A stretch of 64,000 bases of DNA from Pseudomonas multiresinivorans (GCF_012971725.1 NZ_CP048833.1:6200001-6264000); one strand, 5' to 3'. Counted from the first letter of the stretch, positions 1-11,281 are shown. Notes: generated by a model from the letters alone, not told the origin. Numbers and translations are program-made.

Positions 1-193
1 CGCAGCCAACCAGGCTGTAGCGCTCCGGCGCATCGCCAACCTCCTCGCCCTCGACGATGGCCACCACGCCGAACCCGCCGTTCTGCTTCATGCAGCGGCC
101 GATCATGTCCAGGTAGCGCGCCTCGAAGATCTGCAGGTCAAGGCGGCAGCCGGGGAACAGCACGGTATTGAGGGGGAAGAGCGGGAAACTCAT
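1..193 (-). CDS. LON substrate-binding domain protein, partial
   Basis: The first 64 residues are visible; the rest lies off the left edge of the window. The start (MSFPLFPLNTVLFPG) followed by LQIFEARYLDM matches the N-terminal substrate-binding fold of Lon proteases, which also occurs as a stand-alone cytoplasmic protein of about 190-200 residues in Pseudomonas. Without the remainder I cannot prove that no ATPase or protease domain follows, but the short start is typical of the stand-alone form. It is co-directional with lrgAB, 18 bases downstream of lrgB, so it could be the last gene of that unit. Its biochemical role is not established. Confidence 0.8.
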   Translation of the reverse strand, partial: MSFPLFPLNTVLFPGCRLDLQIFEARYLDMIGRCMKQNGGFGVVAIVEGEEVGDAPERYSLVGC

Positions 194-211
194 GGATACT
201 CCATTGGGCAA

Positions 212-925
212 TCAGGCGATCAGTGCTACCGCCAACGGTAGCAGCACAGCGGTGGCCACGCCCATCAGGCTCATCGCCAGGGCAGCGAAGGCGCCGCATT
301 CCTCGCCCTCCTGCAAGGCGCGGGAGGTGCCCACGGCGTGGGCGGTCATGCCCAACGCCATGCCTTGCGCAGCCGGATGGTGGACGCCGAAACGGCGCAG
401 CAGTTCCGGGCCGAGGATGGCGCCGAGCACGCCGGTAATCAGCACGAACACCGCCGCCAGCGCCGCCACGCCGCCGATCTGGCTGGCCACCAGCATGGCG
501 ATGGGCGAGGTCACCGACTTGGGCGCCAGGCTCATCAGCAATTCGTGGTCGACGCCGAACAGCCAGCCCAGGCCGATGCCCAGCGCGGTGGCGAACAGGC
601 CGCCAACCAGCAGAGTGATCAGCGTCGGCCAGAACAGCTGGCGGATGCGCTTGAGGTTGAGGAACAGCGGCACCGCCAGCGCGACGGTCGCGGGGCCGAG
701 GAGGATGGTCAGCACCTTGGCGCTGTTGCTGTACTCGCTGTAGTCGATGCCGCACGCCAGCAGCACCGCGATGACGATCAGCATCGATACCAGCACCGGC
801 TGCAGGAATACCCAGCGCGTGCGCTCGTAGGCGGCCAGCGCCAGCTGATAAGCGCCCAGGGTGACGCCAACGCAGAACAGCGGGTGGTGGATGACGGAAT
901 TCACCGCGCCTTGCCAGTCGAACAT
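212..925 (-). CDS. lrgB: LrgB/CidB-family membrane protein
   Basis: A 237-residue polytopic inner-membrane protein that pairs with the small holin-like LrgA. The sequence is almost continuous hydrophobic segments and holds the family's conserved stretches KSVTSPIAM and the C-terminal GMTAHAVGTSRAL. Length is normal for LrgB (about 230). It starts in an ATGA overlap with lrgA and has a strong GGAGGG ribosome site. LrgAB/CidAB pairs were described as holin/antiholin-like regulators of murein hydrolase release and are implicated in pyruvate or glycolate movement in other bacteria; which applies here cannot be read from the sequence. Confidence 0.93.
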   Translation of the reverse strand: MFDWQGAVNSVIHHPLFCVGVTLGAYQLALAAYERTRWVFLQPVLVSMLIVIAVLLACGIDYSEYSNSAKVLTILLGPATVALAVPLFLNLKRIRQLFWPTLITLLVGGLFATALGIGLGWLFGVDHELLMSLAPKSVTSPIAMLVASQIGGVAALAAVFVLITGVLGAILGPELLRRFGVHHPAAQGMALGMTAHAVGTSRALQEGEECGAFAALAMSLMGVATAVLLPLAVALIA

Positions 926-1287
926 CACGCACCCTCCTTCTGCTTGCGCTGGCGGTCGATGAGCTTCTGCATCAGCCAGCCGGCGAACACGAAGGACACC
1001 AGCAGCGACAGCGCCAGCGCGCCGGCGATGGCCCAGAAGTCCGCGGCGATCTGCTTCGCATAAGCCATCACGCCCACCGCCGCCGGCACCAGCAACAGCG
1101 GCAGGTAGCGCAGCAGCGAGGCAGCCGCCTCGTTGACCGGCTTGCTCACCTCGCCGTTCCACACCAAGAAGGCGAACAGCAGCACCAGCCCAATGATCGG
1201 GCCAGGGATCATGTGCAGGATGAGAGCATTCAGGCCCGTGCCGAGCAGTTGGAACAGCACCAGCCAGGTCAGGCCGCGTAGCAACAT
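925..1287 (-). CDS. lrgA: LrgA/CidA-family holin-like protein
   Basis: A 120-residue membrane protein with four hydrophobic segments and the family signature IPGPIIGLVLLF near residue 30. I chose the ATG at 1287 because GGAG lies eight bases upstream; an in-frame ATG at 1296 directly abuts that GGAG and so lacks a spaced ribosome site. It overlaps lrgB by ATGA, which makes a two-gene unit. The LrgA and LrgB partners act together in the inner membrane; the exact physiological role in Pseudomonas is unsettled. Confidence 0.92.
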   Translation of the reverse strand: MLLRGLTWLVLFQLLGTGLNALILHMIPGPIIGLVLLFAFLVWNGEVSKPVNEAAASLLRYLPLLLVPAAVGVMAYAKQIAADFWAIAGALALSLLVSFVFAGWLMQKLIDRQRKQKEGA

Positions 1288-1316
1288 CAGAAACATCTCC
1301 AGCGCAATATGCCGAC

Positions 1317-1322
1317 ATTATG
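1317..1322 (-). promoter_or_regulatory. Possible -10 element for lrgAB
   Basis: On the minus strand CATAAT lies about 30 bases before the chosen lrgA start. No good -35 hexamer is visible at the right distance, so this is a weak call. Confidence 0.3.
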
Positions 1323-1455
1323 CCCGCCCGGCGCCCGCTATGGCGCGGCATTCGCCCAAAGCATGAATGCTTGACCGCTCCAGGGCGCCATGCTGATCTA
1401 CAGGCGGATTTCACGTAGGCCGTACTAGAAGAACAACGCATTCCCCGGAGGAAAC

Positions 1456-1911
1456 ATGGCATTCGTACCCGTAAGCGCACTGAAGGACTACATCGGCAAG
1501 GACCTGGGCCATTCGCAGTGGATCACCGTCGATCAACAGCGCATCAACCAGTTCGCCGAGTGCACCGAGGACCACCAGTTCATTCACGTCGACCCGGAAA
1601 AGGCGAAGAAGACGCCCTTCGGCGGCACCATCGCCCACGGTTTCCTGTCGCTGTCGCTGATCCCGAAGCTCTGCGAGGGCCTGCTGGTCCTGCCGGAGAA
1701 CCCCAAGATGGTGGTCAACTACGGCCTGGACAGCGTGCGTTTCATCCAGCCGGTACCGGTGGATTCGCGCGTGCGCCTGCAGGTGACCATCACCGACATC
1801 ACCGAGAAGAACCCCGGCCAGTGGCTGATCAAGGCACGCTGCACCCTGGAGATCGAAGGGCTGCCCAAGCCGGCCTACATCGCCGAATCGCTGAGCCTGT
1901 GCTTCGTCTGA
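1456..1911 (+). CDS. MaoC-like (R)-specific enoyl-CoA hydratase
   Basis: A 151-residue single hot-dog-fold protein. The segment FAECTEDHQFIHVDPEKA followed by FGGTIAHGFLSLSL carries the Asp-x4-His hydratase motif (D and H near residues 36-41) and the Gly-His turn of MaoC-type hydratases, which add water to trans-2-enoyl-CoA. Length and motif match the family. The start is fixed by GGAGGAA three bases upstream of the ATG. It is monocistronic: lrgA diverges upstream and a strong terminator follows. The acyl substrate cannot be predicted. Confidence 0.92.
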   Translation: MAFVPVSALKDYIGKDLGHSQWITVDQQRINQFAECTEDHQFIHVDPEKAKKTPFGGTIAHGFLSLSLIPKLCEGLLVLPENPKMVVNYGLDSVRFIQPVPVDSRVRLQVTITDITEKNPGQWLIKARCTLEIEGLPKPAYIAESLSLCFV

Positions 1912-1932
1912 CAGCGCGCTAGCAGCGATGAG

Positions 1933-1960
1933 AAAAAAGCCCGCGACCGCGGGCTTTTTT
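1933..1960 (+). terminator. Rho-independent terminator after the MaoC gene
   Basis: A 13-base-pair perfect inverted repeat, A6-GCCCGCG paired with CGCGGGC-T6, lies 22 bases after the stop codon. The run of six T ends the stem on the plus strand. Confidence 0.93.
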
Positions 1961-2004
1961 GCGTCACACTGCCAATGCGCCCCTCCGTCGATTCGAGCCT
2001 CCCG

Positions 2005-3735
2005 ATGCCACGCCACCTCCTTCCCCTGAGCCTCGCCCTGTTCCTCGCTGCCTGCGGCGACGGCGAACCACTGACGCCACCGGACGCCCGCCTGCCCGAC
2101 GGCGCGCGCTACCGCGGCGAGTTGGTGAACGGTCAATTGCAGGGTCCGGGCCGGCTCGATTACAGCAACGGCGCCTGGTACGAAGGCGGCTTCGACAAGG
2201 GCCTGCAGAGCGGCCAGGGCAAGTGGAACGACGGCAACGGCACAAGCTACGAAGGTGAGTTCCGCAACGGAATATTCGAAGGGCGCGGCCGCCTGCAATA
2301 TGCCGACGGCAGCGTCTACGAAGGCCAGTTCAAACACGGCGAGTTCGACGGCGAAGGCCGCCTTGCCCAGGGCGGAACCACCTACAGCGGCGGTTTCCGC
2401 AAGGGTCGCTACGAAGGGCTGGGCAGCCTCGAACAGGCCGACGGCACCCGCCACCAGGGTGCCTTCGCCAAGGGCGAGGCCAACGGCGAAGGCGCCCGTC
2501 GGGACAGCCTGGGCAACCAGTACAGCGGCACCTTCAGGAACGGCGTGCTGGAGGGCAAGGGCATCTTCCGCGATGACGCGGGCGACCAGTACAGCGGCGA
2601 GTTCCGCAACGACCAGTTCGAGGGGACCGGGCGCTTCCAGAATGCCGACGGCGATGTCTGGTTCGGCCGCTTCAAGGCTGGCGCGCTGAGCGGCCCGGGC
2701 GAGTTCATCGGCACCGACGGCAGCCGCTACCAGGGTGAGTTCCGCTTCTGGCGCTTCGACGGCAAGGGGACGCTGACGCGCTCCGATGGCCAGGTCTACA
2801 GCGGCGGCTTCGCCCGTGGCGAATACTCGGGCGAAGGCACCCTCACCCGTCGCGACGGCAGCCTGCAGAAAGGCGTCTGGAATGCCGGGCAACTGCGCCA
2901 GGACGCCACCGGCAAGCGGCTGCCCAATCCACTGGAAGTCGGTTTGCTGGAACAGGGCGCATTGCTGGAGAAGGAACTGGCCGCCATTCCGCCATCCACC
3001 CCGGCGATCGAGCTCTATGGCGTCAGCCTGGGCGGCGACGGCAAGCAGAGCGTGTTCCTGCGCGAGGCCGACTACGTCGCCAACCTGCTCGGCGAGCGCT
3101 TCGGCGCGCGCGGCGTGGTACGCCTGGTGAACCATCGCGACCACCTCGCCGACCGCCCCATGGCCACCCGCGAAACCCTGGCCCGCACCCTGCGCACCAT
3201 CGCCGAACGCAGCGGCCCGGAAGACCTGGTGTTCATCTACCTGACCAGCCATGGCTCCCATGACCACCAACTGGTGCTGGACATGCCGGGGCTCAAGCTC
3301 GACGACCTGCCGGCCAGCGAACTGGCCAACCTGCTCGCCCCGCTCAAGGACCGCGACAAGGTGCTGGTGATTTCCGCCTGCTACAGCGGTGGCTTCATCC
3401 CCGCGCTCAAGGACGACAAGACCCTGATCATGACCGCCGCACGCAGCGACCGGGTGTCCTTCGGCTGCTCCGAGGAGGCCGATTTCACCTACTTCGGCGA
3501 CGGGCTCTTTGCCAAGGCCCTCCAGCAGACCGACGACCTCAAGCAGGCCTTCACGCTGGCCAGCGCTACCGTGGCCAAGCGCGAGAAGGAGGAAGAATTC
3601 GAACCATCGGAACCGCAACTCTGGGCGCCGAAGGCGGTCATTACTCGCTGGCAGGCCCTGCGCGCGCAGCAGTCGCACGCAGAGTTGGCGCTCGGCAATA
3701 TCGATGCGCAGGCAAAACGACAGGGTGGCAACTAA
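2005..3735 (+). CDS. MORN-repeat lipoprotein with C13 caspase-like peptidase domain
   Basis: A 576-residue putative lipoprotein. The start at 2005 gives MPRHLLPLSLALFLAAC, a signal peptide with a LAAC lipobox; ten residues further upstream would spoil it. After the lipidated Cys come about twelve MORN repeats of 23 residues (pattern YxGxFxxGxxxGxGxL, residues about 30-295). A legumain-type C13 peptidase domain follows: the His dyad residue in LTSHGSHDH (about residue 415) and the nucleophile in ISACYSGG (about residue 465) are both present. No +2 Asp follows the Cys, which fits outer-membrane sorting. The substrate is unknown. It stands alone between a terminator and an NAD(P)-binding protein gene with which it may be co-transcribed (30-base gap). 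Confidence 0.88.
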   Translation: MPRHLLPLSLALFLAACGDGEPLTPPDARLPDGARYRGELVNGQLQGPGRLDYSNGAWYEGGFDKGLQSGQGKWNDGNGTSYEGEFRNGIFEGRGRLQYADGSVYEGQFKHGEFDGEGRLAQGGTTYSGGFRKGRYEGLGSLEQADGTRHQGAFAKGEANGEGARRDSLGNQYSGTFRNGVLEGKGIFRDDAGDQYSGEFRNDQFEGTGRFQNADGDVWFGRFKAGALSGPGEFIGTDGSRYQGEFRFWRFDGKGTLTRSDGQVYSGGFARGEYSGEGTLTRRDGSLQKGVWNAGQLRQDATGKRLPNPLEVGLLEQGALLEKELAAIPPSTPAIELYGVSLGGDGKQSVFLREADYVANLLGERFGARGVVRLVNHRDHLADRPMATRETLARTLRTIAERSGPEDLVFIYLTSHGSHDHQLVLDMPGLKLDDLPASELANLLAPLKDRDKVLVISACYSGGFIPALKDDKTLIMTAARSDRVSFGCSEEADFTYFGDGLFAKALQQTDDLKQAFTLASATVAKREKEEEFEPSEPQLWAPKAVITRWQALRAQQSHAELALGNIDAQAKRQGGN

Positions 3736-3765
3736 GCTGGAAAGTGTGTCAGAGGGGAAACACAG

Positions 3766-4407
3766 ATGTACTCGAAACCGACGAATATCCTGCTAGCGGG
3801 CGCCACCGGCCTGACCGGTGAACATCTGCTCGACCGCATGCTCAACGAGCCCACGGTCAAGCGCGTCATAGCTCCAGCCCGAAGGAAGCTGGCGGAGCAC
3901 CCACGCCTGGAAAACCCCATCGGCCCGCTGGCCGAGCTCATCCCGCACCTGGTCCAGCCGGTGGACACGGTGTTCTGCTGCCTGGGCACCACGCTCAAGG
4001 AAGCCGGCTCCGAGGAGGCCTTCCGCAGCGTCGACTTCGACCTGCCGCTGGCCCTGGGCGAGCGCGGCCTGGCGCTCGGCGCGCGGCACTACATCGTGGT
4101 CAGCGCGCTGGGGGCGGACAGCAAGTCGTCGATCTTCTACAGCCGGGTCAAGGGCGAACTGGAGGATGCCCTGCGTCAGCAAGGCTGGTCGCAGCTGACC
4201 ATCGCACGGCCATCGCTGCTGCTGGGCCAGCGTGAGGAAATCCGTCTCGCCGAACTGCTTGCCGCGCCCTTCTCGCGCATCCTGCCGGGCAAGCTGCATG
4301 GCATCGAAGCCATCGCCCTGGCCCGCGCGCTCTGGCGCCTGGCGCTGGAAACCGGCAAGGGTACCCGCGTCGTCGAATCGGACGAGTTGCGCAAGCTGGG
4401 CAAGTAA
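3766..4407 (+). CDS. NAD(P)H-binding short-chain oxidoreductase-like protein
   Basis: A 213-residue Rossmann protein. The N-terminus ILLAGATGLTGEHLL is an atypical-SDR nucleotide-binding loop of the GxxGxxG class. Later TVFCCLGTT and ARHYIVVSALGAD followed by YSRVKGELE provide the Ser and the Y-x3-K pair seen in this family (HTATIP2/YbjT-like). A GAGGGG ribosome site precedes the ATG. Substrate and reaction are unknown; many relatives are redox sensors or non-catalytic. The gene is followed by a palindromic repeat and then by convergent genes. Confidence 0.85.
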   Translation: MYSKPTNILLAGATGLTGEHLLDRMLNEPTVKRVIAPARRKLAEHPRLENPIGPLAELIPHLVQPVDTVFCCLGTTLKEAGSEEAFRSVDFDLPLALGERGLALGARHYIVVSALGADSKSSIFYSRVKGELEDALRQQGWSQLTIARPSLLLGQREEIRLAELLAAPFSRILPGKLHGIEAIALARALWRLALETGKGTRVVESDELRKLGK

Positions 4408-4437
4408 CCCCACAACCGCAGGGCGTACAACGCTTTT

Positions 4438-4518
4438 GTAGGATGGCGTGGAGCGAAGCGATACCCATCAATCACGATGACGACTGCATGGGTATCGCTC
4501 CGCTCCACCCATCCTACG
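4438..4518. repeat. Long palindromic intergenic repeat (GTAGGATGG family)
   Basis: GTAGGATGGCGTGGAGCGAA and its near-perfect complement form arms of about 30 bases around a 20-base centre. It lies between convergent genes, where transcripts from both sides would fold into a hairpin. It resembles the dispersed extragenic palindromes of Pseudomonas. Confidence 0.85.
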
Positions 4519-4522
4519 CAGG

Positions 4523-4550
4523 ATCACCCTGATCGTTCTTCAGGGTGATC
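4523..4550 (-). terminator. Hairpin downstream of the YceK-like gene
   Basis: GATCACCCTGA and TCAGGGTGATC pair around a seven-base loop just after the minus-strand stop codon at 4563. There is no T tract, so it may be an mRNA-end hairpin rather than a true intrinsic terminator. Confidence 0.45.
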
Positions 4551-4562
4551 AGCAGAAGCGGT

Positions 4563-4856
4563 TCAGTTGCCGCCCCACACCTGCAGGCCAACCCCCAATT
4601 CCGCGGCGATCGACAAGGGCAGCAGCAAGGTGTCCAGCAGCGCGCTGCCGGGCAGGTCGAGGCCGGGATAGGCCGGCGCGTCGGTGCCGAAATGATCCTT
4701 CGGGCAACAACCGCCATTCAGCGAATACCAGTCCAGTCGGGTGCCGGCATAGATCAGCGGATCGCCGGGGCGGCTGTCGTTGAGGGTCTTCACGGTGGCG
4801 CAACCGCCCAGTTGCAACAACAGCAGGGCGGCGAGGAGCTTATTCGTCACTGACAA
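4563..4856 (-). CDS. YceK/YidQ-family lipoprotein
   Basis: A 97-residue lipoprotein. The signal peptide ends LLLLQLGGC, a usable lipobox with the modified Cys near residue 19. The mature part has YAGTRLDW, a Cys-Cys pair (NGGCCPK) and PGLDLPGSALLDTLLLP, all typical of the YceK/YidQ (DUF1375) family of small enterobacterial and pseudomonad lipoproteins of unknown function. Its start overlaps the 3' end of ubiX by 17 bases, so it is translated from the same mRNA as mpl-ubiX. Confidence 0.85.
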   Translation of the reverse strand: MSVTNKLLAALLLLQLGGCATVKTLNDSRPGDPLIYAGTRLDWYSLNGGCCPKDHFGTDAPAYPGLDLPGSALLDTLLLPLSIAAELGVGLQVWGGN

Positions 4857-5469
4857 GATGGTGTTCGCCCCAGCGCGGCAGCATGTCCTGGGGGATGCCC
4901 AGTTGATTGAGGATGCGCGCGACGACGAAGTCGATCAGGTCGTCCACCGTCTGCGGCTGATGGTAGAAGCCCGGAGCGGCCGGCAGGATCACCGCGCCCA
5001 TATTGGACAGTTTGAGCATGTTCTCCAGGTGGATGCTGGAGAACGGCGCCTCGCGCGGCACCAGGATCAGCTGGCGGCGCTCCTTGAGCGCCACGTCGGC
5101 GGCGCGTTCGATCAGGTTGTTGCAGGCGCCGGTGGCGATGGCCGAGAGCGTCCCCGTCGAGCAGGGCACCACTACCATCGCGCTGGGCGCGCCGGAGCCG
5201 GAAGCCACCGGGGCCATCCAGTCTTCCTTGCCGTACACGCGGATCTGCCCGGGGGCGGCGCCGGTGTACTCACTGAGGAAAGCCTGCATGGCTTGCGGCT
5301 TGCTCGGCAGGGTCACGTCGGTCTCGGTGGCCACCACCAGTTGCGCGGCCTTGGAGATGAGGAAGTGCACCTCGCGGTCTTCCTGCACCAGGCAGTCGAG
5401 CAGGCGCAGGCCGTACTGGGCGCCGGAGGCGCCGGTCATGGCGAGGGTGACGCGTTCGGCTCCGGCCAT
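4840..5469 (-). CDS. ubiX: Flavin prenyltransferase UbiX
   Basis: A 209-residue protein that prenylates FMN with dimethylallyl phosphate to make the prenyl-FMN cofactor of the UbiD decarboxylase, used in ubiquinone synthesis. The N-terminal MTGASGAQYGLRLL is the FMN-binding turn; VVPCSTGTLSAIATG and LVPREAPFSSIHLENML are UbiX/Pad1 signatures with the conserved Arg and Glu. A longer in-frame reading exists upstream but would run into mpl; the ATG at 5469, two bases after the mpl stop, gives the usual length. It is the middle gene of mpl-ubiX-yceK-like. Confidence 0.96.
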   Translation of the reverse strand: MAGAERVTLAMTGASGAQYGLRLLDCLVQEDREVHFLISKAAQLVVATETDVTLPSKPQAMQAFLSEYTGAAPGQIRVYGKEDWMAPVASGSGAPSAMVVVPCSTGTLSAIATGACNNLIERAADVALKERRQLILVPREAPFSSIHLENMLKLSNMGAVILPAAPGFYHQPQTVDDLIDFVVARILNQLGIPQDMLPRWGEHHLVSDE

Positions 5470-5471
5470 GC

Positions 5472-6824
5472 TCAGCCCTCCAGTGCCTGGGCCAGCTTGC
5501 CGTGCAGGCCGCCGAAGCCCCCGTTGCTCATGACCACCACCTGGGTGCCCGGCGTGGCGATGGCCTTCACGCCCTCGATGATGGCTTCCAGCGAATCGCA
5601 CACTTGCGTGGGCACGGTGGAGCCGGCGACGGTGGCGGCCAGGTCCCAGCCGAGGTTCGGCGGGGCGTACCAGAACACGTTGTCGGCCTGCACCACGGAC
5701 TCCGGCAGGCCGTCGCGGTGGGCGCCGAGCTTCATGGAGTTGGAGCGCGGCTCGACCACGGCAATGACCTTCGCATCACCGACGCGCTTGCGCAGCCCAT
5801 CGAGGGTAGTGGCGATGGCGGTCGGGTGGTGGGCGAAGTCGTCATAGATGGTGATGCCCTTGACCTCGGCGACCTTCTCCATGCGTCGCTTGACGCTCTT
5901 GAAGGCCGACAGCGCGGCGCAACCCAGCTCCGGCACCACGCCGACATGGCGGGCCGCCGCGAGGCAGGCCAGGGCGTTGGCGACGTTGTGCTGGCCGGTC
6001 AGCTCCCAGTCCACGGTTCCTTGAGGTTTGCCGTCGAACAGCACTTCGAAGTGCGAGCCGTCTTCGCTGAGCAGGCGCGCCTGCCACTGGCCACCTTCAC
6101 CGGTGGTCTGTACCGGCGTCCAGCAGCCCATGTCGATCACCCGCTTGAGCGCGGTTTCGGACGTGGGGTGGATGACCAGGCCTTCGCCGGGAATGGTCCG
6201 CACCAGATGGTGGAACTGCCGCTCGATGGCGGCGAGGTCGGGGAAGATATCCGCGTGGTCGAACTCCAGGTTATTGAGGATCGCCGTGCGCGGGTGGTAG
6301 TGGACGAACTTCGAGCGCTTGTCGAAGAAGGCGCTGTCGTACTCGTCGGCCTCGACCACGAAGAACGGCGTGCCGCCCAGGCGCGCGGAGACGCCGAAGT
6401 TCTGCGGCACACCGCCGATCAGGAAGCCCGGGCTCATGCCGGCATGTTCCAGCACCCAGGCCAGCATGCTGCTGGTGGTGGTCTTGCCGTGGGTGCCGGC
6501 AGCCGCCAGGACCCAGCGGCCCTGCAGCACGTGGTCGGCCAGCCACTGCGGACCGGACACGTAGGGCAGGCCCTTGTTGAGGACGTATTCCACGGCGGGG
6601 TTGCCGCGCGACAGCGCGTTGCCGACCACCACCAGGTCCGGGGCAGACTCCAGGTGCGCGGGGTCGTAGCCTTGCATCAGCTCGATGCCCTGGGCTTCCA
6701 GCTGGGTGCTCATGGGCGGGTAGACGTTGGCGTCGGAACCGGTCACGCGGTGGCCCAACTCCTTGGCCAGGACGGCCAGCGAGCCCATGAAGGTGCCGCA
6801 GATGCCGAGGATGTGGATATGCAT
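5472..6824 (-). CDS. mpl: UDP-N-acetylmuramate:tripeptide ligase Mpl
   Basis: A 450-residue Mur ligase that reattaches recycled L-Ala-gamma-D-Glu-meso-DAP peptides to UDP-MurNAc in the cytoplasm. MHIHILGICGTFMGSLA is the N-terminal Rossmann loop, AAAGTHGKTTTSSML (about residue 110) the ATP loop, and IYDDFAHHPTAI (about residue 335) the conserved Mur motif. The ATG at 6824 was chosen because the protein begins exactly as other Mpl proteins do; in-frame sequence extends upstream but is low-complexity. It is followed within three bases by ubiX, so the two are co-transcribed. Confidence 0.96.
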   Translation of the reverse strand: MHIHILGICGTFMGSLAVLAKELGHRVTGSDANVYPPMSTQLEAQGIELMQGYDPAHLESAPDLVVVGNALSRGNPAVEYVLNKGLPYVSGPQWLADHVLQGRWVLAAAGTHGKTTTSSMLAWVLEHAGMSPGFLIGGVPQNFGVSARLGGTPFFVVEADEYDSAFFDKRSKFVHYHPRTAILNNLEFDHADIFPDLAAIERQFHHLVRTIPGEGLVIHPTSETALKRVIDMGCWTPVQTTGEGGQWQARLLSEDGSHFEVLFDGKPQGTVDWELTGQHNVANALACLAAARHVGVVPELGCAALSAFKSVKRRMEKVAEVKGITIYDDFAHHPTAIATTLDGLRKRVGDAKVIAVVEPRSNSMKLGAHRDGLPESVVQADNVFWYAPPNLGWDLAATVAGSTVPTQVCDSLEAIIEGVKAIATPGTQVVVMSNGGFGGLHGKLAQALEG

Positions 6825-7022
6825 GCAGACTCCTGCAATCAAGCCTTTCCAGGCGCTTCGAATGGGCGGCAGAGTAGCACAGCGCGCCCCCGCGCGGCCC
6901 GCCGCCGGGGCATCAGACGACGAGGTGGGGAAGCGGTTCCCGTTTGGAGTCACATGCCAGCACGGACTTGGATGAGCGGGCCATCAATAGCGCTCACGAG
7001 AAGCTTCGGAGCAAGGGCCAAT

Positions 7023-7163
7023 GCCCTCTCCCCCGCCCTCTCCCTGAAGGGAGAGGGGGCCGATCGGCACTTGCGAATGCCACAGAGTCAGCCTGGAAAC
7101 TCGTAACTACCCATCAGAAAAGGACTGTCCCCTCTCCCTTCAGGGAGAGGGTTAGGGAGAGGG
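7023..7163. repeat. REPIN-like element copy 1 (CCCTCTCCC family)
   Basis: Two inverted copies of a 35-base unit, GCCCTCTCCC plus CTGAAGGGAGAGGG, face each other across a 68-base spacer. Each unit is itself a small palindrome. The element lies between mpl (divergent) and the eatR stop codon. The spacer shares GGCTGAC and GGCAT blocks with the copy at 39335. Apart from this element I see no gene in 6825-7198. Confidence 0.88.
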
Positions 7164-7198
7164 AACAGAGTCAGTCAGTACACCAGCCTACCGTCTGC

Positions 7199-9109
<1,911 letters not shown>

Positions 9110-9164
9110 TCTTGTTGTTCTCCGCTTGGGGGACGGGGAGGCAGCCCCGGCTTCCGACGAAGTG

Positions 9165-9175
9165 TTGTCAGACAA
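9165..9175. promoter_or_regulatory. Palindrome TTGTCAGACAA in the eatR leader region
   Basis: A perfect 11-base palindrome built of the same TGTC/GACA half-sites as the larger site at 9249. It lies 56 bases before the eatR start, so it could serve autoregulation. This is inferred from the shared half-sites only. Confidence 0.4.
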
Positions 9176-9248
9176 TTCGACAGAACGCAGGACAGCATCC
9201 CCCACGCGCCAACCCAATGCAACGCCTGTCCGACCGTCAGGTCACGAC

Positions 9249-9266
9249 TGTCACGAATACGGGACA
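9249..9266. promoter_or_regulatory. Candidate EatR upstream activating site
   Basis: TGTCACGAATACGGGACA is an 18-base inverted repeat (TGTCnCG-n4-CGnGACA) about 100 bases upstream of the -24/-12 promoter. Directly after it comes GACAAAGTGTC, which reuses the right GACA half-site with a new TGTC. Distance and symmetry are what is expected of an enhancer for a Fis-type activator. Confidence 0.6.
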
Positions 9267-9363
9267 AAGTGTCACCCAGCCCTGTGCCAGGGGCGTTACA
9301 GGGCGATTTCCGGCGCCCGGCTCGATTCGCCGCAACCCAAGCGGCGCGCGGCTTTCACTGGCA

Positions 9364-9379
9364 TGGCCCGGCCCTTGCT
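9364..9379 (+). promoter_or_regulatory. Sigma-54 promoter of the aldehyde dehydrogenase gene
   Basis: TGGC-N7-TTGCT with the invariant GG and GC exactly ten bases apart. The expected start of transcription is near 9390, giving a leader of about 43 bases that includes the ribosome site AGGAG at 9419-9423. Confidence 0.85.
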
Positions 9380-9432
9380 CTACGCTTGTTCAACGTCCTC
9401 CCCAACAAGCACAAGACCCAGGAGATCCGACC

Positions 9433-10953
<1,521 letters not shown>

Positions 10954-11012
10954 TTGCGCGCTGCTGATTGACCCCGCCCGGCTCGCCGGGCGATCTCCCC
11001 GAATCGATCTTT

Positions 11013-11038
11013 GCGCGGCCCACGGGCCGCGCTTTTTT
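11013..11038 (+). terminator. Rho-independent terminator after the aldehyde dehydrogenase
   Basis: GCGCGGCCCACGGGCCGCGC folds into a perfect stem with a short loop followed by six T. It ends the dehydrogenase transcript 60 bases after its stop codon. Confidence 0.93.
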
Positions 11039-11070
11039 ATGCCTGAAAAGCGCGCCGGACGAATGTTTTT

Positions 11071-11154
11071 CGTAGGAGCGGACTCCGTCCGCGATGTGCA
11101 ACCGGCCGGCTCCGCGTGGTCGAGAATCGATCGCGGACAAAGTCCGCTCCTACG
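11071..11154. repeat. REP doublet (GTAGGAGCGGA family)
   Basis: GTAGGAGCGGACTCCGTCC and its inverted partner GGACAAAGTCCGCTCCTAC flank a spacer of about 40 bases. Each half is itself palindromic. It belongs to the family that recurs at 49103-49173. Confidence 0.88.
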
Positions 11155-11179
11155 CAAGGTTCAAGCGCGAAGCGAAGCC

Positions 11180-11275
11180 TGTAGGAGCGAGCTTGCTCGC
11201 GAACCCGCCCGCCACCTGAGCCGCCAGACAATCCGTTCGCGAGCAAGAGCTAGGCGCCTCCCCTCGCTCCCACAG
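11180..11275. repeat. REP doublet (GTAGGAGCGAGCTTGCTCGC family)
   Basis: GTAGGAGCGAGCTTGCTCGC is followed about 35 bases later by an inverted, slightly longer copy whose core reads GAGCAAGAGCTAGGCGCC. It sits immediately downstream of the AraC-type gene, on whose mRNA it would form a 3' hairpin. Confidence 0.88.
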
Positions 11276-11281
11276 GGGATT

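Noticed and set aside
1411..3678. A 755-codon minus-strand open frame opposite the MORN/C13 gene, looking repetitive
   Set aside because: The repeats are the reverse reading of the MORN repeats. No ribosome site or family resemblance is present.
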